Assembly: GCA_021199975.1 (NCBI GenBank) | Contig: JAJQHF010000238.1 | Span: 1-14,614 of the forward strand | Length of the DNA stretch: 14,614 nucleotides | Reading direction: 5' to 3' | Source of the DNA: Candidatus Gastranaerophilales bacterium | GTDB lineage: Bacteria > Cyanobacteriota > Vampirovibrionia > Gastranaerophilales > Gastranaerophilaceae | In this document: piece after piece, positions 7,987 to 13,521 of the stretch | Position numbering within the stretch: position 1 is the first letter of the stretch | Layout of the letters: each line of letters opens with the position of its first letter | The notes under the pieces: generated by a model | Databases searched by the model: none | The model's input: the letters and a program-made list of their open reading frames with translations, nothing else | Told to the model about the DNA's origin: nothing | Position numbers and translations under genes: made by a program

Positions 7987-8039
7987 ATTTAATCTGGTGT
8001 CGCATTCTTCCGCCGGTTCTCCGCCGCTGTCAAAATGCT
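7987..8039 (-). repeat. GC-rich hairpin repeat, copy B (between apt and flhB)
   Basis: Read on the minus strand it starts AGCATTTTGACAGCGGCGG and ends GACACCAGATTAAAT. It matches copy A at 8703-8755 at 46 of 53 positions by hand count. The outer arms GCATTTT and AGAATGC pair (one wobble) and enclose a GC-rich inner stem CGG-AGAA-CCG. The base composition is sharply richer in GC than the surroundings. It fills the spacer between the apt stop and the flhB start. Confidence 0.85.
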
Positions 8040-8045
8040 TACCAA

Positions 8046-8573
8046 TTAATAAGAAATCATTGAAACAACTTCTATATCCTGCGGAAGATTTTTTCTTCCT
8101 TCTAAATCCGTCAATTCAATAATAAAAGCAGCCGCTTTGACATTTGCACCCGCTTTTTTTAGCAGTTTACAAGCCGCAGATACAGTTCCGCCCGTTGCTA
8201 ATAAATCATCTATAACAATTACGCTTTTTCCTTCTTCTATTGCATCTTTATGAATTTCAAGTTTATCTTTCCCGTATTCAAGAGAATATTCTTCACTTAT
8301 TGTTGCCGCAGGAAGTTTTCCCGGTTTTCTTATTAATATACACCCTGCATTTATGTTATAAGCCAATGCAGAACCAAAAACAAATCCTCTTGATTCAACC
8401 ACAGCAACATAATCTATACCTTTATTAATAAACTTTTCTGTTAAGAAATTAATCATTTCTCTTAAAGCTTCTTTGTTTTTTATCGCAGTTGTAATATCTC
8501 TGAATATAATACCCTCAACAGGAAAATTATTAATACTTCTTATGCTTTCTTTTACAAGCTGCAGATTAGTCAT
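8046..8573 (-). CDS. apt: Adenine phosphoribosyltransferase
   Basis: Cytoplasmic purine salvage enzyme: adenine plus PRPP gives AMP plus pyrophosphate. At 175 aa it has the family's usual length. The N-terminus SIRSINNFPVEGIIFRDIT (10-28) is typical of Apt. VAVVESRGFVFGSALA (57-72) and the loop RKPGKLP (82-88) are also characteristic. The PRPP-binding motif is VIVIDDLLATGGT (118-130). Translation starts at an ATG with a strong AAGGAG 6 bases upstream. The gene is flanked by inverted copies of a GC-rich hairpin repeat (7987-8039 and 8703-8755) and a terminator-like hairpin on its upstream side, so it probably starts its own transcript, which could continue into flhB. Near the end, codons AGA AAA AAT form an A-AAA-AAT heptamer (see findings). 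Confidence 0.97.
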   Translation of the reverse strand: MTNLQLVKESIRSINNFPVEGIIFRDITTAIKNKEALREMINFLTEKFINKGIDYVAVVESRGFVFGSALAYNINAGCILIRKPGKLPAATISEEYSLEYGKDKLEIHKDAIEEGKSVIVIDDLLATGGTVSAACKLLKKAGANVKAAAFIIELTDLEGRKNLPQDIEVVSMISY

Positions 8574-8640
8574 GTTTTTCTCCTTCTTAACTCCGCTATT
8601 TTTATTTTACACTAAAGTTACATATTTTTTATTGTCTGAG

Positions 8641-8680
8641 AAAAAATTCACGATAAGCCGAAGGTGTGAGTGAATTTTTT
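8641..8680 (-). terminator. Hairpin terminator after maf, possibly bidirectional
   Basis: AAAAAATTCAC (8641-8651) and GTGAATTTTTT (8670-8680) are perfect 11-base inverted repeats around an 18-base loop that contains CCGAAGG. Each strand shows an A-run before and a T-run after the stem, so it can act in both directions. On the minus strand it follows maf and precedes apt, about 70 bases past the maf stop, where it would end the maf transcript. Confidence 0.7.
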
Positions 8681-8702
8681 TGAGTGACAACTTGAAAAGG
8701 TG

Positions 8703-8755
8703 AGCATTTTGACGGCGGCGAGGAGCCGGCGGCAGAATGCGACACTAGATTAGAT
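8703..8755 (+). repeat. GC-rich hairpin repeat, copy A (at the maf 3' end)
   Basis: Starts AGCATTTTGACGGCGGCGAG and ends GACACTAGATTAGAT on the plus strand; 46 of 53 positions match copy B. GCATTTTG (8704-8711) pairs with CAGAATGC (8733-8740), and GGC-GAGGA-GCC forms an inner stem. The last six bases overlap the final codon and stop of maf (8750-8755). It lies 22 bases from the terminator hairpin, and the two may form one composite unit. Confidence 0.85.
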
Positions 8756-9313
8756 TTCATTAAGCATATTCATTAAAGTTTTTACGGGAAGTCCTACTAT
8801 ATTATTATAATCTCCTTTTATTTCTTTTATAAATTTCTCATCTAATTCCTGAATTCCGTATGAACCTGCTTTATCGTACGGTTTATAGGTATAAATATAA
8901 TTATTTATGTCCTCATCAGTTAATAAATTAAATGTAACTTCGCTTGTTTCTGATTTAATGATTTTTTCATTTTTTTCATTATCCAAAACACAAACGGAAG
9001 TGACTACTTTATGTGTTTTTCCGTTCAATAAAGAAAGCATGTAAAATGCTTCCTCATAATTTTTTGGCTTGCCCAAAACAAAATTATCATATATGACAAC
9101 TGTGTCCGCACTAATTATAACAGCATGTTCGCTGATTTTTTTAAGAACGGATAATCCTTTATTTGCAGCAAGTAATTCAATTTTTTCATAGCTGAAGGAT
9201 TTATTTATCATACTTTCATCAAAATCAGGAGAGATAACCTCAAATTGTAATCCTGCCTCTAATAACAAACTTTGCCTTCTCGGCGAAGCGGAAGCTAATA
9301 TAATTTTTTTCAT
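8750..9313 (-). CDS. maf: Maf family nucleotide pyrophosphatase (YhdE-type)
   Basis: House-cleaning nucleotide pyrophosphatase in the cytoplasm. The YhdE subfamily hydrolyses dTTP/UTP and modified pyrimidine nucleotides, and the family has been linked to septum inhibition. The protein is 187 aa, a normal length. Signature residues are ASASPRR (7-13), SADTVV (68-73, with the catalytic Asp70), LGKP (80-83), GKTHKVVTSV (98-107), and the C-terminal AGSYGIQELDEKFI plus GDYNNIVGLPV, which favour the YhdE type over YceF. The last codon and stop run into the GC-rich repeat copy A, so the repeat may have been placed exactly at the gene end. It lies downstream of the 84-aa orphan in the same direction, with a 14-bp inverted repeat in between. 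The Shine-Dalgarno signal is weak. Confidence 0.96.
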   Translation of the reverse strand: MKKIILASASPRRQSLLLEAGLQFEVISPDFDESMINKSFSYEKIELLAANKGLSVLKKISEHAVIISADTVVIYDNFVLGKPKNYEEAFYMLSLLNGKTHKVVTSVCVLDNEKNEKIIKSETSEVTFNLLTDEDINNYIYTYKPYDKAGSYGIQELDEKFIKEIKGDYNNIVGLPVKTLMNMLNEI

Positions 9314-9323
9314 ACTTTTTCAC

Positions 9324-9377
9324 AATAAAATAACTGACTCATATACAATATTGTAAAATAAAATCAGTTATTTTATT
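9324..9377. repeat. 14-bp perfect inverted repeat between the 84-aa gene and maf
   Basis: AATAAAATAACTGA (9324-9337) is the exact reverse complement of 9364-9377. The 26-base loop contains the small palindrome ACAATATTGT. The arms are AT-rich and lack a following U-run on the minus strand, so a terminator role is uncertain. An operator or mRNA structure at the maf 5' side is equally possible. Confidence 0.6.
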
Positions 9378-9412
9378 AAATAAAACTTTTTTCATTTCAG
9401 CTTGTTTACAAT

Positions 9413-9667
9413 TTACTGCTTTCGTGCTCGAGGCAGATTAAAATTAAGTTTTAAATAAACCGCTGATTTAGATGTGACATTTGAACACATATCTTTGAGT
9501 TTCATATTCATATCAATCATGCTCCGCTGCATTGCGGCATAATCATTCATCGCTGAAAGCATTTTTTGTGAATCCACCAGTTTTGTTGTATCAGGATTAT
9601 CCATCTTTAACTTTGCGTACTTTTTGACAAGCTCTCTGTCAATTTTGTCCCTGGCTCCAATCGGCAT
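9413..9667 (-). CDS. Small hypothetical protein, 84 aa
   Basis: No family recognised. A soluble, basic, probably helical protein. It begins MPIGARDKIDRELVKKYAKL, has a central amphipathic helix rich in Met (MLSAMNDYAAMQRSMIDMNM, about 37-56) and ends in a basic tail (LPRARKQ). It has one Cys (in KDMCSNV) and no signal peptide or membrane segment. A GGGGA sequence lies about 10 bases before the ATG. Two AGGGGAAT direct repeats lie just upstream. It is divergent from the radical SAM gene and is the first gene of the minus-strand run leading to maf, apt, flhB and the sigma factor. The Met-rich helix could be a protein-binding surface, as in chaperones or anti-sigma factors, but that is only a shape argument. 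Confidence 0.72.
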   Translation of the reverse strand: MPIGARDKIDRELVKKYAKLKMDNPDTTKLVDSQKMLSAMNDYAAMQRSMIDMNMKLKDMCSNVTSKSAVYLKLNFNLPRARKQ

Positions 9668-9675
9668 ATTAAATC

Positions 9676-9702
9676 ATTCCCCTATAAATTTTTTATTCCC
9701 CT
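9676..9702 (-). repeat. Two AGGGGAAT direct repeats upstream of the 84-aa gene
   Basis: On the minus strand AGGGGAAT occurs at 9695-9702 and again at 9676-9683, 19 bases from start to start. G-runs are rare in this AT-rich spacer. The nearer copy contains the likely Shine-Dalgarno sequence. The pair could be a regulator site on one face of the helix, or just a ribosome site with a chance copy. Confidence 0.4.
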
Positions 9703-9806
9703 GTCTATGTATATATAAAGTATATTCATTAAAAAAAATTGCCTTTTCCTTTAAAAATTATTAAACTTTATTAACATTTTTTTGTTATATTATTAACAGA
9801 GGAATT

Positions 9807-10889
9807 ATGATAATAGACGGCAGCTTTTTATTTGATTTTGCAAGAAAATTATATGCTTTTTATGCTTTTAACCCTAAAACAGGCGAAGCAAAAATTCCTA
9901 TGAGATATTTGCTTGAACTTACATATAACTGCAATTTAAGATGTCCTTTTTGTTATATAACCGCAGACAGACATAAAAATGAACTTACGACACAAGAGTG
10001 GTTTTCTGTTATAAATCAGCTTCCCCGGTTTTCTTTTATTACGTTGTGTGCAGGTGAGGTAATATTAAAAAAAGATTTCATTAAAATTTATGAGAAATGC
10101 AGTAAAAAATTTAGGAAAGGTTCATTAATAACTAACGGTTTGGCTCTTAATGAAGAACTAATTGAATCTTTAATAAAAAACAAATTATTTTTATTATCCG
10201 TTTCTTTGGACGGATATGAAAAAAATCATGATATAAACAGAAATTATGACGGTTTATGGAATAAGGTTATAAATAATATTGAACTTTTTAATGAGAAAAG
10301 ACACAAAAAAACTTTCCCCATGCTTGATATCAAAACTTGTGTATTTGAAAGCAACCTTGATGATTTGCCTAAATTGTATAAAAAGGCAATCAGCATGAAT
10401 GCACAATTCTTTTCTTTAACTTTCCTCAGGAAACAGCCATTAAGGCAAAATTCAAAACTTTGGAATGATTTTTCCGAAATATTTTATAAAGAAGAATATC
10501 CTGTTGAATTATATTTTGATTTGGAACATTTTATTGAAATATACAAAGAACTTGAATCTATTGCAAAAAAATCAAAAACAACTTTAAGATATGCGCCTAG
10601 ATTTAATTCAATCGGTGACAGCGAGAAAATAAAAAGGGTTTTTAATTCCCAAGGTAAAAAAATCACAGAGTTATATAATCCCTGTCAAATTCCTATGACA
10701 AGTATATATATAACTCCTGAAGGTGATGTATATCCTTGTCTTTCTTATAAAGTAGGAAGTTTAAGAGAGATGACTTTGAAAGAAGTTATAAACACTCCAA
10801 AATTTAAGTGCTTTAGAAAAAACTTATATTATTCAAAAATCTTTACAGGCTGTCAAATGTGCTGTGATTTAATTCCTAAAAACCAATAA
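9807..10889 (+). CDS. Radical SAM/SPASM domain protein
   Basis: A radical S-adenosylmethionine enzyme that would use a 4Fe-4S cluster to make a 5'-deoxyadenosyl radical; the substrate is unknown. The cluster motif CNLRCPFC gives C42, C46 and C49 in CxxxCxxC spacing, followed by Y50. Further usual features are LCAGEVILKKDF in place of the more common GGEP, ITNGLALNEEL, and SVSLDGYEKNHDINR. The C-terminal part resembles a SPASM domain for extra clusters: C293, C311 (within ITPEGDVYPCLS), C335, C349, C352 and C353 (GCQMCC). The 360-aa length fits SPASM proteins such as peptide-maturing and cofactor enzymes. A ribosome site AGAGGAATT precedes the ATG. The last 14 bases overlap the end of the convergent ald gene. 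No precursor peptide, transporter or protease gene is nearby, so a ribosomal-peptide role is not supported. Confidence 0.9.
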   Translation: MIIDGSFLFDFARKLYAFYAFNPKTGEAKIPMRYLLELTYNCNLRCPFCYITADRHKNELTTQEWFSVINQLPRFSFITLCAGEVILKKDFIKIYEKCSKKFRKGSLITNGLALNEELIESLIKNKLFLLSVSLDGYEKNHDINRNYDGLWNKVINNIELFNEKRHKKTFPMLDIKTCVFESNLDDLPKLYKKAISMNAQFFSLTFLRKQPLRQNSKLWNDFSEIFYKEEYPVELYFDLEHFIEIYKELESIAKKSKTTLRYAPRFNSIGDSEKIKRVFNSQGKKITELYNPCQIPMTSIYITPEGDVYPCLSYKVGSLREMTLKEVINTPKFKCFRKNLYYSKIFTGCQMCCDLIPKNQ

Positions 10890-12000
10890 GGCTTGGGAGT
10901 TCAGTATATTCCATTTTTAGAGCCTCTGCAACACCTTTGTTGGTAAGGCAGCCTTTATAGGTGTTAATTCCTTTTGCTAGAGAAAAATCAGATTTTATTG
11001 CCTCTATTAAGCCTTTATTAACTATATTTTTGATATATTTTATCGTTTCATTTGTCAGCGCAAGTGTAGAAGTTCTAGGAACACACCCGGGAATATTGGG
11101 AACGCTGTAATGAATTACTCCGTATTTTTCATAGCAGGGATTTTCATGCGTTGTAATTCTGTCCATAGTTTCTGTTATACCGCCTTGGTCAATTGAAACA
11201 TCAACTATAACCGAACCTTTTTTCATGTTTTTAACCATTTCTTCCGTAATAATACATGGCGCCTTACTTCCCGGGATTAGTACAGCTCCTATTATAACAT
11301 CTGTTTCTTTTGTCAATTCTTTTAAAATTGTTTCATCTGAAAGATAAGTTTTTATTTTAGACCCAAACATGGCATCAGCAGTTCTTAATTTATTTGTATC
11401 TATATCTGCAATACTTACATTTGCGCCCATGCCTGCTGCAATTTTTGCAGCATTAATTCCGACATGTCCTGCCCCTATAATTAATACTTTTCCCGCAGGA
11501 ACTCCAGCAATACCGCCTAATAATATTCCTAAACCATTATATCGGTTAGAAAGCAGATTAGCCGCTATTTGTACAGACACCTTTCCTGCAACTTCACTCA
11601 TAGGAATAAGAAGCGGAAGTATTCCATCTTGAGTTTGAATTGTTTCATACGCAATACTTGTAACTTTTTTATCAAGTAATTCTTTTGTAAGTGCTTTCTC
11701 CACAGCTAAATGCAAAAATGTAAATATAATTTGCTCTTTTTTTAAAAATTTATATTCCGAAGGCTGAGGTTCTTTTACTTTTATAATAATATCTGCGTTT
11801 GAGTATATCTCTTCTGCATTATTAATTATTAAAGCTCCTGCATTTTTGTATTCTTCATCGGTAAAGCCGCTGCCTAAACCTGCTGATTTTTCGATTAAAA
11901 CCTTATTTTTAGGATTAGAAACAAGCCCCTTTACACCTAAAGGTGTAATTGCAACTCTATCTTCTTTTGTTTTAATCTCTTTGGGAACTCCTATAATCAT
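10876..12000 (-). CDS. ald: Alanine dehydrogenase
   Basis: NAD-dependent interconversion of L-alanine with pyruvate and ammonia, cytoplasmic, linking amino acid and carbon metabolism. The 374 aa compare with about 371 for the family. Visible are MIIGVPKEIKTKEDRVAITP with substrate-binding Arg15, IIIKVKEP with Lys74, the catalytic His97 in FTFLHLA, the NAD-binding loop GAGHVG in LIIGAGHVGINAAKIAA, the Asp of VDVSIDQGG, and SVPNIPGCVPRTST near the C-terminus. The start codon overlaps the pyrF stop (ATGA), so the two are co-transcribed and probably translationally coupled. It overlaps the radical SAM gene by 14 bases at the 3' end. All key residues are present, so it should be active. Confidence 0.97.
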   Translation of the reverse strand: MIIGVPKEIKTKEDRVAITPLGVKGLVSNPKNKVLIEKSAGLGSGFTDEEYKNAGALIINNAEEIYSNADIIIKVKEPQPSEYKFLKKEQIIFTFLHLAVEKALTKELLDKKVTSIAYETIQTQDGILPLLIPMSEVAGKVSVQIAANLLSNRYNGLGILLGGIAGVPAGKVLIIGAGHVGINAAKIAAGMGANVSIADIDTNKLRTADAMFGSKIKTYLSDETILKELTKETDVIIGAVLIPGSKAPCIITEEMVKNMKKGSVIVDVSIDQGGITETMDRITTHENPCYEKYGVIHYSVPNIPGCVPRTSTLALTNETIKYIKNIVNKGLIEAIKSDFSLAKGINTYKGCLTNKGVAEALKMEYTELPSLIGF

Positions 12001-12758
12001 AAATTTTCCTCTTTATTTTTTACGGCATCTTCAACTTCGTTAATTATTAATTTAGCGGCACTTACAGGATCAGAAGAATGTGTAATTGGTCTGCCAATAA
12101 TAATATAATCCGCTCCGGCTTTTATTGCATCTGAAGGAGATACAATTCTTATCTGATCATTTACGATTGCCCATGTAGGTCTTACAGCAGGGCATACAAC
12201 AATAAAATCATCACCCAGTTCTTTTTTTATTTTTGAAGCATCCGTATCGGGCGCTACTACACCTGACAATCCCGCATCTTTTGCTATTTGGGAAAGTTTA
12301 AATACATAGCTTGATATATTCATATCAACACCAAGTTCATTTGTTAAAGTTTTTTGTCCGAAGCTTGAAAGCAAAGTAACCGCAAGAATTACGGGAGGTT
12401 CAATATTATTTTTCTTTGCATAATTTCTGCATAAAGAAACTGCATTTGCAAGCATTTTAGAACCGCCGACAGAGCTTATATTAAAAAAATCAATATTTCT
12501 TTTAAGTAAATTTATACAAGCTTTTGCAATTGTATCGGGAATATCAAAAAATTTACCATCAAAATACACTTTACCGCCATGCTCTTTAATAATATCAATT
12601 GCTTCAAATCCACAAGAAGTTATCAAAGGAAGACCAACTTTAAAGAAACCCACATAATCTTTTAATAACTCAACATATTTTATAACATCTTCAACAGTTT
12701 CAACATCAAGAGCAAGTATTATTCTGTCTTTTGCTTCAACGGGTTTTAATTTTTCCAT
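11997..12758 (-). CDS. pyrF: Orotidine 5'-phosphate decarboxylase
   Basis: Last step of UMP biosynthesis: OMP to UMP plus CO2, cytoplasmic TIM-barrel enzyme. The 253 aa contain ILALDV (14-19, Asp18), FFKVGLPL (38-45, Lys40) and the catalytic D-x-K-x-x-D array Asp67, Lys69, Asp72 in YFDGKFFDIPDT. Toward the C-terminus are VVCPAVRP and ADYIIIGRPIT, the phosphate-binding end. Its ATG is preceded by AAAGGA with a 7-base gap and by a good extended -10 promoter (12787-12815). It is the first gene of an operon with ald. This pairing of pyrimidine synthesis with alanine dehydrogenase is not a standard operon. The enzyme itself is complete and ordinary. Confidence 0.97.
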   Translation of the reverse strand: MEKLKPVEAKDRIILALDVETVEDVIKYVELLKDYVGFFKVGLPLITSCGFEAIDIIKEHGGKVYFDGKFFDIPDTIAKACINLLKRNIDFFNISSVGGSKMLANAVSLCRNYAKKNNIEPPVILAVTLLSSFGQKTLTNELGVDMNISSYVFKLSQIAKDAGLSGVVAPDTDASKIKKELGDDFIVVCPAVRPTWAIVNDQIRIVSPSDAIKAGADYIIIGRPITHSSDPVSAAKLIINEVEDAVKNKEENL

Positions 12759-12786
12759 ATAATTCCTTTAAACGAATAATGAAAAA

Positions 12787-12815
12787 ATATTAACACTATT
12801 AGATTAACTAATCAA
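12787..12815 (-). promoter_or_regulatory. Extended -10 promoter of the pyrF-ald operon
   Basis: Minus strand: -35 TTGATT (12810-12815), 17-base spacer, -10 TAATAT (12787-12792) preceded by TGT, an extended -10. The -10 lies about 28 bases before the pyrF start. The spacer begins within ATTAGTTAATCTAAT, whose 5-base ends are inverted repeats and could be a small operator. It is the best-formed promoter in the window. Confidence 0.6.
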
Positions 12816-12862
12816 TACTTACTTATTTTTGAAGAAAATTTAATGCGATAAAGGATTAGACA

Positions 12863-13231
12863 TTATGAAACTTTTGCTATTTCTAAAAGCTCCTGTTCTC
12901 CGAATAATGCATTCATATAAGCATCGGAAGGTTCCATTCCCATTTCTAAAAAACTTTTATACAAGCTGTCAAACACACCTTCACTACAGCCTAAAAGAGC
13001 GGGATTATTTTCAGCAAGCGCAACTGCTTCATCAACGCTCTTTGAAATATCCATGCCTTTAGTTGTTTTAACTTGAGAACGTCCTAATACTCCGGTATCG
13101 GGAACATAATTTACAGTTTTATCAAAATCTTCGTTTTGTTTTACCGATTTTTGTTCTTCTATATGTTTATTATTTTCAATCTTTTCTATTTTGTGACCAA
13201 AGTTTGGTATATTATTGTTAATTTCAGTCAT
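12863..13231 (-). CDS. Small hypothetical protein with N-terminal NFGHK motif, 122 aa
   Basis: No family recognised. With the start at 13231 the product begins MTEINNNIPNFGHKIEK. It continues as a charged, likely disordered Asn/Lys/Glu stretch, then a C-terminal half predicted helical (DISKSVDEAVALAENNP, then EGVFDSLYKSFLEMGM and SDAYMNALFGEQELLEIAK). There is no signal peptide or membrane segment. The alternative upstream start (13249) lacks a Shine-Dalgarno sequence, while GGAG lies 6 bases before the chosen ATG. The short N-terminal F-G motif followed by a disordered linker recalls the SFKG start of the 146-aa protein at 3910-4350. It is a single gene, followed at 104 bases by the pyrF start and preceded by an AT-rich region shared with the divergent beta-barrel gene. 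Confidence 0.75.
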   Translation of the reverse strand: MTEINNNIPNFGHKIEKIENNKHIEEQKSVKQNEDFDKTVNYVPDTGVLGRSQVKTTKGMDISKSVDEAVALAENNPALLGCSEGVFDSLYKSFLEMGMEPSDAYMNALFGEQELLEIAKVS

Positions 13232-13237
13232 TTTTAT

Positions 13238-13241
13238 CTCC
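13238..13241 (-). promoter_or_regulatory. Ribosome binding site deciding the start of the 122-aa gene
   Basis: GGAG on the minus strand, 6 bases before the ATG at 13231. The longer frame from 13249 would place this site inside the coding sequence and has none of its own. Confidence 0.6.
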
Positions 13242-13521
13242 GTGTTCATATTGCAATATATATTAAACCCTGCTATAAAATTTTTTTGCCAGTTAATTTA
13301 AAAATATATACTATTTTTTTTAAAATTTTTTTTTAAAATTCACCTAAAATCCTTACTATATAACAGTTTTAATTATTTTAAATTCGTATTTACGTTTCTT
13401 AACATATTATATACGATTTGTGTATTATTTATAGATTAATAATGATTAATTATATATTTTATAACAAATATTATTTATTAAGTTGATTGAAAAATTAAAA
13501 TTTTTACTTCAAAATTAATAT
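13242..13521. other. Very AT-rich divergent intergenic region
   Basis: About 280 bases of almost pure A/T with long T-runs around 13313-13336, between two divergent genes. It must hold both promoters, but TATAAT-like boxes are so frequent that none can be chosen. No strong hairpin and no open frame that looks coding. There is no Shine-Dalgarno before the gene at 13522. Confidence 0.5.

Noticed and set aside
8703..8755. Repeat copy A read as a protein-coding segment (DGGEEPAAECDTR)
   Set aside because: Differences from copy B are not biased to third codon positions and the hairpin pairing is preserved, so RNA or DNA structure explains it better.
9413..9667. 84-aa protein as precursor peptide of the radical SAM enzyme
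   Set aside because: It is on the opposite strand, has no leader/core layout or Cys/Gly-rich core, and starts a different gene run.
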